Position numbers and translations under genes: made by a program | Assembly (NCBI GenBank): GCA_021821235.1 | Contig: JAKACS010000037.1 | Coordinates: 1-11,866, forward strand | DNA: 11,866 nucleotides | DNA from: Bacillota bacterium | GTDB lineage: Bacteria > Bacillota > Bacilli > Bacillales_B > DSM-18226 | Direction of reading: 5' to 3' | Notes under the pieces: generated by a model | Seen by the model: the letters and a program-made list of their open reading frames with translations, nothing else | What the model was told of the DNA's origin: nothing | Databases searched by the model: none | Part shown: in pieces, positions 1 to 7,475 of the stretch | Layout: each line of letters begins with the position of its first letter | Position numbering within the stretch: the first letter of the stretch is position 1

Positions 1-7
1 TTTATTA

Positions 8-724
8 ATGGAAAAAGAAGTGAAAATTTTAGTGGTGGATGATGAAGAACGAATTCGCCGTTTATTAAAAATGTATTTGGAACGCGAAGAATATTCCATT
101 GATGAAGCAGAGGACGGAAATGAGGCGTTATCAAAGGCAGTTGCCAATGATTACGATGTTATTTTATTGGATTTAATGATGCCCGGAAAAGACGGAATTG
201 AAGTTTGCAGGGAGTTAAGAGAAAAAAAGGCTACGCCTGTTATCATGCTGACGGCAAAGGGTGAGGAAGTAAATCGTGTTCAAGGGTTTGAAGTTGGAAC
301 CGATGACTATATTGTAAAACCATTCAGTCCGCGTGAAGTTGTGCTCCGTGTTAAAGCTCTTTTGCGGAGATCATCTCAAACAAGCTATTTGCAGACCGAT
401 ACCACCACGAAAGATGTCATTGTCTTCCCACATTTAACGATTGACAATGATGCACATCGTGTGACAGCAGACGGGATTGAAGTGAGCTTAACTCCAAAAG
501 AGTACGAACTGCTTTACTTTCTTTCAAAAGCACCGGACAAAGTGTTTGATCGGGAGCAATTGTTAAAAGAAGTTTGGCATTATGAATTTTTTGGTGATTT
601 GCGCACAGTTGATACGCATGTCAAACGCCTTCGTGAAAAACTAAACAAAGTATCGGACCAAGCTGCGAGAATGATTGTAACGGTTTGGGGTGTTGGCTAT
701 AAGTTTGAGGTTGTAAATGAATGA
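8..724 (+). CDS. resD: Response regulator ResD (OmpR/PhoB family)
   Basis: This is the cytoplasmic DNA-binding response regulator of the ResDE system, which in Bacillus controls respiration, cytochrome biogenesis and nitrate/anaerobic genes. The 238-aa protein has a receiver domain at about 5-118, with acidic residues D11-D12, phospho-acceptor D55 (in ILLDLMMPG), T82 and K104. A winged-helix output domain follows at about 137-235 ([10 protein letters not shown], then [14 protein letters not shown]). The sequence is very close to what I recall of B. subtilis ResD. The ATG at 8 is chosen because the receiver beta-1 strand begins within six residues. The ribosome binding site would lie outside the window. 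A TAA at 6-8 overlapping the ATG could be the stop of the preceding gene (resC in relatives), but too little sequence is present to show that. It overlaps resE by 4 nt, so the two are co-translated. Confidence 0.97.
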   Translation: MEKEVKILVVDDEERIRRLLKMYLEREEYSIDEAEDGNEALSKAVANDYDVILLDLMMPGKDGIEVCRELREKKATPVIMLTAKGEEVNRVQGFEVGTDDYIVKPFSPREVVLRVKALLRRSSQTSYLQTDTTTKDVIVFPHLTIDNDAHRVTADGIEVSLTPKEYELLYFLSKAPDKVFDREQLLKEVWHYEFFGDLRTVDTHVKRLREKLNKVSDQAARMIVTVWGVGYKFEVVNE

Positions 725-2505
725 TCTTACTGCGAAGCGTTGTAGGTAAACTTTGGTTTACCATTCTTTTGTTAGTATCATTCGTACTTTTTATCTTAAC
801 CGTGATGCTGTTGGAGTATTTTAATAATTACAATATTGACTTGACCAGAAAAAATCTTGAAAAGACGGCTGAGAAGATTGCGCATGTCCTTGAAGAACAT
901 GAAAAGGATAATTTTGCGCTTGGCTTGGAAGTATCTTGGCAAATTATCGATGACGTGACCAAAGTGGTTGTTGTAAAAAATGAAAATGAGATTTATTATT
1001 CTCCAAGCCAAAAGAAAACGAAAGTACTGACAATCGAGGACATCCGAAAAGATAATGAATTAGCGAAAGTTTTAACCCAGCACAAAACAGTTGAAAAAAG
1101 TACGGCCCTTTCCACTTCTCCATTATCCAATAAAGATACCGCCAGTTACTCGATTATTGGAGTACCGCTCAATTTAGCAAACGGTGCAAAAGGAGCAGTA
1201 TTTATTTACCAATCGATGAAGGTCATGAAAGAAACAACTCGGACTACGACCAATTTTATTCTCCTTGTCGCTGGTGTAGCCATTATATTAACAACCATTT
1301 TTGCCTTTTTCCTGTCAACCAGGATCACAGCGCCGCTTCGTAAAATGAGGGAAGCTGCATTTGAAGTGGCAAGAGGGAAATTTGATACAAAAGTTCCGAT
1401 CCTATCCCGTGATGAAATTGGCGAGTTAGCAACAGCGTTTAATCAGATGGGCAGGCAGTTAAAATACAATATGAATGCACTTAGTCAAGAGAAGGAACAA
1501 CTGGCAAGTATTTTAAGCAGCATGGCCGATGGAGTGATTACCTTTAATCGTGATGGCACTATTTTAATCACCAATCCCCCAGCCGACCGCTTCCTGCAAT
1601 ACTGGTATTACGAAAAAGGAAATTTAGGTTCAAATACGGAAGCGATTCCATCAAAAGTAATGGATCTGTTTCAGTTAGCTGTGAACACAGAAAAAGAGCA
1701 AATTGGAGAAATTTCTTTGCAGGGAAGACATTGGGTGATTCTTGTCAGCCCACTCTACAGCAACCAATTTATTCGTGGTGCAGTTGCTGTTGTCAGGGAT
1801 ATGACAGAAGAGCGAAAACTGGACAAGTTAAGAAAAGACTTTATTGCAAATGTTTCGCATGAACTGCGTACGCCAATTTCGATGCTGCAAGGATATAGTG
1901 AAGCAATTGTTGATGACATTGCTGAAACAGAAGAAGAGAAAAAAGAGATGGCACGCGTTATTTATGATGAATCGTTAAGAATGGGTCGTCTTGTAAATGA
2001 ACTGCTTGATCTTGCCCGAATGGAATCAGGGCATATTCATTTAACCGTTGAAGATGTTGATCTCACTTCTTTTATCAATCGAGTCGCTCGTAAATTTCAA
2101 GGAATGGTAAAAGATAACGAAATCTTTTTTGACGTCAAAGTTGTTGGTGAAATTAGCCACTTTGCTTTTGATCCTGATCGGATTGAGCAGGTTCTGACGA
2201 ATCTGATCGACAATGCATTTCGGCATACACCGAAAGATGGGAGTGTAATCGTAAGAATGATTCAAGAAGAAAAAGGTATTACGTTCGAAGTGGAAGATTC
2301 CGGTTCGGGCATTCCGGCAGAGGATTTACCATTTGTTTTTGAACGTTTTTATAAAGCTGACAAAGCACGCACCCGAGGTAGAGCGGGTACAGGGCTTGGG
2401 CTGGCAATCGCCAAAAATATTATTGAAGCACACCGCGGTCATATTTCCGTGCAAAGTAAAGTAGATCATGGAACGACATTTTCCTTCTTTTTGCCTCGAA
2501 AATAG
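721..2505 (+). CDS. resE: Sensor histidine kinase ResE
   Basis: ResE is the membrane sensor kinase that phosphorylates ResD in response to oxygen limitation or redox state. The 594-aa order is: TM helix at about 11-31, an extracytoplasmic domain of about 145 residues, a second TM at about 179-201, HAMP at about 200-252, a PAS domain at about 260-365, then the kinase core. Visible kinase motifs are the H-box with H380 ([12 protein letters not shown]), the N-box N494-N498 (NLIDN), the G1 box at 526-530 (DSGSG), the F-box (FERFYKAD) and the G2 box at 556-561 (GTGLGL). All catalytic motifs are intact. The start ATG overlaps the resD stop (ATGA), so translation is probably coupled. In B. subtilis the PAS and extracytoplasmic domains both contribute to signal sensing; the actual ligand is not visible here. 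Confidence 0.97.
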   Translation: MILLRSVVGKLWFTILLLVSFVLFILTVMLLEYFNNYNIDLTRKNLEKTAEKIAHVLEEHEKDNFALGLEVSWQIIDDVTKVVVVKNENEIYYSPSQKKTKVLTIEDIRKDNELAKVLTQHKTVEKSTALSTSPLSNKDTASYSIIGVPLNLANGAKGAVFIYQSMKVMKETTRTTTNFILLVAGVAIILTTIFAFFLSTRITAPLRKMREAAFEVARGKFDTKVPILSRDEIGELATAFNQMGRQLKYNMNALSQEKEQLASILSSMADGVITFNRDGTILITNPPADRFLQYWYYEKGNLGSNTEAIPSKVMDLFQLAVNTEKEQIGEISLQGRHWVILVSPLYSNQFIRGAVAVVRDMTEERKLDKLRKDFIANVSHELRTPISMLQGYSEAIVDDIAETEEEKKEMARVIYDESLRMGRLVNELLDLARMESGHIHLTVEDVDLTSFINRVARKFQGMVKDNEIFFDVKVVGEISHFAFDPDRIEQVLTNLIDNAFRHTPKDGSVIVRMIQEEKGITFEVEDSGSGIPAEDLPFVFERFYKADKARTRGRAGTGLGLAIAKNIIEAHRGHISVQSKVDHGTTFSFFLPRK

Positions 2506-2512
2506 GCAAAAA
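2488..2512 (+). repeat. Inverted repeat spanning the resE stop codon
   Basis: TTTTTGCCT (2488-2496) and AGGCAAAAA (2504-2512) form a perfect 9-bp inverted repeat around a 7-nt loop that contains the first base of the resE stop codon. No U-run follows on either strand, so it is not a standard terminator. It is the first of three hairpins stacked after resE. It may simply form in the mRNA 3' end. Confidence 0.6.
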
Positions 2513-2531
2513 AACAATAAATATAGGGATT

Positions 2532-2556
2532 TTTCTTGATTCACAAGAAACATTTT
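2532..2556 (+). terminator. Weak hairpin plus T-run after resE
   Basis: TTTCTTG (2532-2538) pairs with CAAGAAA (2544-2550) around a 5-nt loop and is followed by CATTTTTT. The stem is AT-rich and therefore weak. It may act as a partial terminator just ahead of the stronger one at 2561. Confidence 0.4.
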
Positions 2557-2560
2557 TTAA

Positions 2561-2587
2561 AACTCATCCAACATTTGGATGGGTTTT
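2561..2587 (+). terminator. Rho-independent terminator of resDE
   Basis: AACTCATCCAA (2561-2571) pairs with TTGGATGGGTT with one G-U wobble, followed directly by a T-run ending near 2589. It lies about 55 nt after the resE stop and ends the res operon before sigX. Confidence 0.85.
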
Positions 2588-2709
2588 TTCTGGATTAAAG
2601 AGTTAGTTATCTAGATAAAATTCCAATTTATTACTTCCATTATCTTGGAAAACCGTCTATAGTAAAATAGTGAAACTTTTTAAGTTTTAATACGACTAAT
2701 TGATTGAAC

Positions 2710-2718
2710 GGGGAGGGG
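2710..2718 (+). promoter_or_regulatory. Ribosome binding site fixing the sigX GTG start
   Basis: GGGGAGGGG sits 5 nt before GTG at 2724. It lies downstream of the TTG at 2700, which would be the longest-ORF start, and only 2 nt before the TTG at 2721. The GTG is therefore the best-supported start. Confidence 0.75.
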
Positions 2719-2723
2719 TATTG

Positions 2724-3275
2724 GTGAACTCCGTTTTTGATGAATTATACAGACAATACCATCAAGATATTTATCAATTTTTATTTTATATGGTACGAAA
2801 CAAAGAGCATGCAGAGGATCTTGTCCAAGAGGTCTATATTCGCGTGCTGAAATCATATGATCGCTTTGAGAAACGTAGCAGTGAAAAAACATGGCTGTTT
2901 TCGATCGCAAAGAATGTCGCAATTGATTTTTTTCGAAAACAAAAAGGGTGGAAACAACGTTTGCTGGAAAAATTCGATTGGTCAACACAGCAAGTGAAAG
3001 ATGAATCACATCCAATTCCGGACGAGATAGCCATTCAAAATGAAAAACTTAAATCGGTTTATGAATGTTTGAACCATTGTACGTATGATCAAAGGGCGGT
3101 TATTATTCTCCGCTATTTCCATGATTTATCTATTGCAGAGACAGCAGAAGCGCTGGATTGGACGGAGAGCAAAGTGAAAACGACCCAGCACCGTGCATTA
3201 GGGATTTTGCGGAAGCAAATGAAACGGCTGGATGAAAGGGAGGTGTGCTTAAATGAAAAAATTGGAATGGAGTGA
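2724..3275 (+). CDS. sigX: ECF sigma factor SigX
   Basis: SigX is an extracytoplasmic-function sigma factor that in B. subtilis directs genes modifying cell-envelope charge (dlt, pssA operons) and resistance to cationic peptides. Starting at GTG 2724 the protein is 183 aa. Region 2 covers about 5-75, with the conserved DLVQEVYIRVLKSYDRF helix and the -10 recognition segment KTWLFSIAKNVAIDFFRK. Region 4 covers about 115-165, with QRAVIILRYFHDLSIAETA and a helix-turn-helix ending KVKTTQHRAL. The KTTQHR segment is shared with B. subtilis SigX as I recall it. It overlaps rsiX by 23 nt, the usual sigma/anti-sigma arrangement. Positive autoregulation is expected from the family, but I could not find a convincing SigX-type promoter upstream. 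Confidence 0.94.
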   Translation: MNSVFDELYRQYHQDIYQFLFYMVRNKEHAEDLVQEVYIRVLKSYDRFEKRSSEKTWLFSIAKNVAIDFFRKQKGWKQRLLEKFDWSTQQVKDESHPIPDEIAIQNEKLKSVYECLNHCTYDQRAVIILRYFHDLSIAETAEALDWTESKVKTTQHRALGILRKQMKRLDEREVCLNEKIGME

Positions 3276-4179
3276 CGAGCAGCTCGTAGCTCTGTTGAGA
3301 AAAATGCCGAAACTTCAAGATCGGCGCAGACCGCAGGAAATTTACAACTCCCTTATCCTGAAAATAAAACGGCGTAAGAAAAGAGTATGGGTAATTCCAA
3401 GTACGGCTGCTCTCGGAGCTTTTCTGCTGTTACTGCTTCTCACTGCTAATTTATCCGATAATCAAGGCAACTCTGAAAGCAAGCTAAAAGTTGTATCTAT
3501 TTCTGCCAATTCTCTTTTCAATTATTCTGCACCCGACAATGAAAAGTTCGTCAAAATGGATGCAAAACCGCGAGAAACAAATGCACGATTTCCATTAACG
3601 AATGGTAAAACAGCCGTATATCAAGATGTTGGAAACGGCAAAGTATTGACCTATTGGATTCCAAATCAAAAATCGCAAATACTCGTACCCGTGTCAACTG
3701 TCAATCATCTTAGGGGAAAAACATGGCTTGAGCTTTTACTTTATAACAATGAAAAAAAATCAGAAATGAATGTCGATCATGAACGAAATCGGGCATATTT
3801 ATTCTATTACCCTGTAGGTAAAAAAGTGCCGTTTTTAGTGCCTTCAGATCGGCGTTACCCTGATATAAAATCAGCTTTCGAGGCTATGGACGAGAACAAT
3901 GCCCGGATAGGGCTGCGGGCTTCCATTCCTTCTGGATTGAAAGTTTCGTTCCTTATGGTTAAAAATAAAACTTTGTATCTGACAGTCGCCGGAAACTATC
4001 CATTAAAGAATACTGCCGAAGCAGTCTACTCGTATGAAGCGCTTCTGCTAACGGCAAAAGATTTTGGCTTGGAACGCGTTAAGCTTGAAAACCCCTATTT
4101 AAAGCACCTTGGGCCTTTTGATTTATCAAAAGAAAACAACGTGCCAGTTGCAGCAAACTTGAATCAAATTGAAAACTAG
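3253..4179 (+). CDS. rsiX: Membrane anti-sigma factor RsiX
   Basis: RsiX holds SigX inactive at the membrane. The 308-aa protein has a short cytoplasmic N-terminal sigma-binding segment (about 1-44, including a basic KRRKKR stretch), one TM helix at about 45-65, and a large extracytoplasmic domain of about 240 residues. The N-terminus has no Cys-containing zinc anti-sigma motif, as in the known RsiX. The late segment VPFLVPSDRRYPDI and the helix YSYEALLLTAKDFG match my memory of B. subtilis RsiX, which is somewhat longer (about 370 aa). The ATG at 3253 has AAAGGGAGGTG 8 nt upstream, inside the sigX 3' end. Identification rests on position, topology and these conserved stretches, since anti-sigma factors diverge quickly. 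Confidence 0.9.
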   Translation: MKKLEWSDEQLVALLRKMPKLQDRRRPQEIYNSLILKIKRRKKRVWVIPSTAALGAFLLLLLLTANLSDNQGNSESKLKVVSISANSLFNYSAPDNEKFVKMDAKPRETNARFPLTNGKTAVYQDVGNGKVLTYWIPNQKSQILVPVSTVNHLRGKTWLELLLYNNEKKSEMNVDHERNRAYLFYYPVGKKVPFLVPSDRRYPDIKSAFEAMDENNARIGLRASIPSGLKVSFLMVKNKTLYLTVAGNYPLKNTAEAVYSYEALLLTAKDFGLERVKLENPYLKHLGPFDLSKENNVPVAANLNQIEN

Positions 4180-4198
4180 CCAAATGGCTGGTTTTTTT
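4174..4198 (+). terminator. Rho-independent terminator of sigX-rsiX
   Basis: AACTAGCC (4174-4181) pairs with GGCTGGTT (4186-4193) around an AAAT loop with one wobble pair, followed by a T-run. The stem begins inside the last codon of rsiX and includes its stop. Confidence 0.88.
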
Positions 4199-4368
4199 AT
4201 ATATAAATTCAGGTTTATAGAAAATTAACGTTGTGTGGAGAAATTTTTGAATAAAATACCAAAAATATTCAAAGGATATCAAGTATGCTTGAAGCCTTGT
4301 CAGTCTAAGTTCTAAATAGGACCAAGCTTTCATATGGTGAAAAAGGGACAAGATGAAGGAGGAATAAG

Positions 4369-5154
4369 ATGCGCGACTACATCAAGAGGTTTTTAATTGC
4401 CGGCATCATGGCAATTTTCGTCAGCTTGTTATTTTTAGGTGGAAGACATCCACAAGCAAGTATGTTAAACTCCAATACGGCAAAAAGTCAATGGATTTGG
4501 CCTGCCGAAGGAGTCATTTCTGATACCTTTGGCACAAGGCAGGGGAAACATAAAGGTCTGGATATTGCGGGCGAATTGAATTCGCCTATTTTTGCCGTTG
4601 ATGCGGGGACTGTTGAAAAGTCCTATTACTCTGATACATATGGGAATGTTGTTTTTATTAGCCATTCGAGCGGATACGTCACCATATATGCCCATCTAAG
4701 CAGCCGGCTCGTTAATGAAGGACAACAGGTAAAAAAGGGAGAAATCATTGGAAAAATGGGGATGACTGGACAAGCAACAGGCGTTCATCTTCACTTTGAA
4801 ACGCACAAAAGCGAATGGACATTTGACAAGAAGTATGCTTTTGACCCGGAAAGACTGCTAGGAACTGCAAAGATGGGCGACGTTGTTCAGGTAGGTGCAG
4901 CGAAGGAAGGACAGCCGTTTTTGGAAGCCAGTACCCATCTGCACGATCAAGCGGATAGGCAAACCATCGTGCCTGAACGGGAAAAGCAAATTTCATCATC
5001 CACTGCAAAGAAGCAAACTTATCTAGTAAAAAGCGGTGATACCTTGTCTACTATCTCAGCAAAGTATCATCTCTCAATCGAAAAAATAAAAGAATTGAAC
5101 AAGCTTTCTTCTGACAGAATTTTATCGAATCAAGTTTTAATGATTACAAAATAA
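4369..5154 (+). CDS. M23 family metallopeptidase with C-terminal LysM domain
   Basis: This is a predicted cell-wall hydrolase (zinc endopeptidase cutting peptidoglycan cross-links), 261 aa. A hydrophobic segment at about 8-24 acts as a signal peptide or membrane anchor; PQA at 28-30 is a possible but imperfect cleavage site. The M23 (LytM/lysostaphin) domain spans about 40-165. All metal and catalytic residues are visible: H61 and D65 (HKGLD), H109 (YAHL), and H140 and H142 (VHLHFE). The protein should therefore be active, unlike the degenerate SpoIIQ type. A Ser/Lys/Gln-rich linker leads to one LysM domain at 217-259 (YLVKSGDTL..ISAKYHLS) for peptidoglycan or chitin-like binding. AAGGAGG lies 6 nt before the ATG. 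It is monocistronic between two terminators. I could not assign a symbol. Its role (growth, separation or sporulation) is not decided by the sequence. Confidence 0.9.
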   Translation: MRDYIKRFLIAGIMAIFVSLLFLGGRHPQASMLNSNTAKSQWIWPAEGVISDTFGTRQGKHKGLDIAGELNSPIFAVDAGTVEKSYYSDTYGNVVFISHSSGYVTIYAHLSSRLVNEGQQVKKGEIIGKMGMTGQATGVHLHFETHKSEWTFDKKYAFDPERLLGTAKMGDVVQVGAAKEGQPFLEASTHLHDQADRQTIVPEREKQISSSTAKKQTYLVKSGDTLSTISAKYHLSIEKIKELNKLSSDRILSNQVLMITK

Positions 5155-5196
5155 AAAAAGGCGCACCCGAATACGGGCATGCGCCTTATTATTTTT
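5154..5196. terminator. Bidirectional terminator between the M23 gene and ppa
   Basis: AAGGCGCA (5158-5165) pairs with TGCGCCTT (5180-5187), enclosing an inner CCCG/CGGG stem with an AATA loop. An A-run on the left gives a U-run for ppa on the minus strand, and ATTATTTTT on the right serves the M23 gene on the plus strand. Confidence 0.93.
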
Positions 5197-5219
5197 GCGA
5201 CACTTCAGCAAAGCTTCAA

Positions 5220-5714
5220 TTATTTAGTTTGATAACGTGCTTTGCATTCTTCAATTAATTTAGCAGCAGCTACTGGACCTTCCCATGTACCAATTTCGGT
5301 TTTCTTTCCTTGTAAATCTTTATAGCGTTCGAAGAAATGGGCGATTTCTTTCAGCTTATGCTGCGGCAGATCTTCAAGAGTGCGAATATCTTCAAATCGA
5401 GGGTCTTCAACTGGAACCCCGATTAACTTTGCATCTTCTTCTCCGCTGTCGATCATATTTAAGAAGCCAATAACTCTTGTATCAATAACGCAACCAGGGA
5501 ATGTCGGGTTGGTTACAAGAACAAGAATGTCGAGCGGGTCTCCGTCAAGTGCTAACGTATTTTCGAGATAGCCGTACTCTGCAGGGTAGAACATCGGTGA
5601 AAACAGAACGCGATCCAATTTGAAAATCCCGCGCTCTTTGTCAAACTCGTACTTATTTTGGCTTCCAGTTGGAATTTCAATAAATGCTTCAACTACTTTG
5701 TTTTCATAAGCCAT
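5220..5714 (-). CDS. ppa: Inorganic pyrophosphatase, class I
   Basis: This soluble cytoplasmic enzyme hydrolyses pyrophosphate to two phosphates, pulling biosynthetic reactions forward. The 164-aa length matches the Geobacillus stearothermophilus and Bacillus PS3-type enzymes. The signature DGDPLDI gives metal ligands D57, D59 and D62. Other family residues visible are E13, K21, E23, R35, Y43 and Y47. The start at 5714 (MAYENKVVEAF) is chosen because AAGGAGG (5724-5730) lies 9 nt upstream and the family begins here. The upstream in-frame ATG at 5780 would add 22 residues not found in the family and would lie upstream of the predicted transcription start. B. subtilis lacks this class and uses the unrelated manganese enzyme PpaC. 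The gene is monocistronic, convergent with the M23 gene. Confidence 0.96.
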   Translation of the reverse strand: MAYENKVVEAFIEIPTGSQNKYEFDKERGIFKLDRVLFSPMFYPAEYGYLENTLALDGDPLDILVLVTNPTFPGCVIDTRVIGFLNMIDSGEEDAKLIGVPVEDPRFEDIRTLEDLPQHKLKEIAHFFERYKDLQGKKTEIGTWEGPVAAAKLIEECKARYQTK

Positions 5715-5751
5715 TCTATTTTTCCTCCTTTTTATGTACATATGCTTTTCT

Positions 5752-5780
5752 ATTATAGTTGAATGGGCTTTTGGCTGCAA
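5752..5780 (-). promoter_or_regulatory. Predicted sigma-A promoter of ppa
   Basis: On the minus strand TTGCAG (5775-5780) and a perfect TATAAT (5752-5757) are separated by 17 nt. Transcription would start near 5745, giving a leader of about 30 nt with the AAGGAGG inside it. The -35 box is poor (3 of 6). Confidence 0.6.
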
Positions 5781-5860
5781 ATAAATTTCAGAGAAGAACC
5801 ATTAAAAGGCGGATGGTAGTTTTGGGTGCTGCTTTAGGGGATTAGCTTTGGTTTTTCGCA

Positions 5861-5895
5861 GAAAAAAATCCCCATGCCTTAAAAAGACATGGGGG
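5861..5895 (-). terminator. Rho-independent terminator of fer
   Basis: On the minus strand CCCCATGTCTT pairs with AAGGCATGGGG around a TTT loop with one wobble pair, followed by ATTTTTTTC. It lies about 34 nt after the fer stop and separates fer from ppa. Confidence 0.92.
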
Positions 5896-5928
5896 CAAGA
5901 GCTTAACTATATTTGCTTTCTAAAAGGC

Positions 5929-6255
<327 letters not shown>

Positions 6256-6370
6256 TTATTGTAAAACTGAATGAAGAACTTTTCAATAGAAAATTGCTTA
6301 TTCATCAAAGGTATCTGTGGCATAATTCTACTCTATTTATCAATTTTCAACAAACGATTGAGGAATTTCG

Positions 6371-6379
6371 TGCTAAAAT
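6371..6379 (+). promoter_or_regulatory. Possible extended -10 promoter for the ypbB-recQ-ypbD-ypbE unit
   Basis: TGC-TAAAAT is an extended -10 element 44 nt before the ypbB start. No good -35 box lies 16-18 nt upstream. A second extended -10-like element, TGG-CATAAT, is at 6318-6326. Either could drive the unit. Confidence 0.4.
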
Positions 6380-6422
6380 AAGAAGTGAGAAATGCGGAAA
6401 AGAATCGAAAGGTGGGAAATGG

Positions 6423-7475
6423 ATGAAGTTGATGGAGGGAATCATTTTTTATTGCCTTAACCAATTAAATGGAGAAAGAACAATCTATTCCATTTATCAC
6501 CTGTTCAAAGGAAAAAAATCTTCACAGACTATTCAAGATGCACACCTTTACGGAATCAAGAATTATTTTGGCGTCTATCATTCTTTCACTCGCGAGCTGC
6601 TGGAAGAATCGATCCGCACAGCTTTCGATCAAGGATTGCTAAAACAAGCCGGTGATCAACGGTTCATCTTATCTGGACATGGAAAAAGCGAATTAGAAAC
6701 TTTTTTAAATAACAATCATATTCTTGCTTGGCTAAACGGATGGAAATATCAGCAAACAGGACTGTTTTGGGAAAGGTTATCCTTACTGGTCCAAGTTGTC
6801 TCCAACCTGGTAAAAGGGGAGACGAGCTATCTTCCAATTCAAAAAAATAAAGACGTTCATCAATGGCTTAAACAGTTTCTGCGAACAAGCGGCTATCCAA
6901 GAGACGTAATTGGCCAGAAGCTTTATGGAGAACTGGTTGCCTGTCTTGATAACCGTGAGGCTCCGGATCCTCTTATCCTCGTTGTCCGGCTTACGGGCAG
7001 CCGGCAGATTGGCTTAACTCCTTTGCAGGCAGCTGATACGCTGCAATTGGATAAATCAAGCTATCAGATAGAATTTATAACGATACTACACTATATGATC
7101 CGTCAACTAACCGAAAATCCGGAAGTCTACCCGCTGCTTTCCCGTCTTGCAGCCGATTTTAACCCCAATCAATTGCTGACCCTGTCTGCAAGCCGAACAC
7201 AATTGTTGATCCATCAAGGATTTTCTCTTGAAGAAATTGCAAGTATTCGCGGGCTGAAAATAAGCACAATAGAAGATCACGTAGTTGAAATTGCTCTTAA
7301 TGATGAACAGTTCCCTATTGACCATTATATTGAGAAATCAATACAAGAAAAGATTCTTACTGCTGCAAGGCAAGATGGCAGCAGGCAATTAAAACAAATT
7401 CGCAATGCGGTACAAACAGCAAATTATTTTGAAATCCGGCTTGTGCTGGCAAAGTATGGTGTGGCCCAATGTTAG
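6423..7475 (+). CDS. ypbB: YpbB, HTH (HTH_40-type) protein paired with RecQ
   Basis: This 350-aa protein lies directly upstream of recQ in Bacillaceae. It has an N-terminal helical part of unknown function (conserved ERTIYSIYHLFKGKKSSQT near the start) and a C-terminal domain at about 255-345. That domain has the pattern SASRTQLLIHQGFSLEEIA, then RGLKISTIEDH, typical of the helix-turn-helix domain found at the C-terminus of many RecQ-type helicases. Here recQ lacks that domain, so YpbB may supply it in trans; this is inference. The start ATG 6423 has AAAGGTGGG 6 nt upstream and matches the family start; the reading frame is open back to 6204, but that extension is not family-like. The last 7 nt overlap recQ. 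The gene has no experimentally established role that I know of. Confidence 0.9.
   Translation: MKLMEGIIFYCLNQLNGERTIYSIYHLFKGKKSSQTIQDAHLYGIKNYFGVYHSFTRELLEESIRTAFDQGLLKQAGDQRFILSGHGKSELETFLNNNHILAWLNGWKYQQTGLFWERLSLLVQVVSNLVKGETSYLPIQKNKDVHQWLKQFLRTSGYPRDVIGQKLYGELVACLDNREAPDPLILVVRLTGSRQIGLTPLQAADTLQLDKSSYQIEFITILHYMIRQLTENPEVYPLLSRLAADFNPNQLLTLSASRTQLLIHQGFSLEEIASIRGLKISTIEDHVVEIALNDEQFPIDHYIEKSIQEKILTAARQDGSRQLKQIRNAVQTANYFEIRLVLAKYGVAQC

Noticed and set aside
2635..2650. Short inverted repeat TTCCA/TGGAA upstream of sigX
   Set aside because: Only 5 bp per arm with a 6-nt spacer in AT-rich DNA; easily a chance occurrence.
2631..2657. Possible SigX-type autoregulated promoter upstream of sigX (CGTC at 2654-2657)
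   Set aside because: The only AAC-like -35 candidate (TTAC at 2631-2634) lies 19 nt away and matches the TGTAAC consensus poorly, so I do not call it.
2680..3015. Minus-strand ORF of 111 codons within sigX
   Set aside because: It is antisense to the clearly conserved sigX and has no family features.
4248..4279. TGAATA at 4248-4253 as a forespore (sigma-F/G) -35 box for the M23 gene
   Set aside because: At the required spacing the sequence CAAAGGA does not match the CATnnTA -10 box. A CATATGGT at 4331 was also considered as a sigma-E -10 but has no matching -35.
4079..4351. Minus-strand ORF of 90 codons across the rsiX terminator
   Set aside because: It overlaps rsiX and its terminator, has no recognisable domain, and its composition fits a shadow ORF.
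5715..5780. N-terminal extension of ppa to ATG 5780
   Set aside because: The added 22 residues are not part of the family, cover the predicted promoter and leader, and bypass the good ribosome binding site at 5724-5730.
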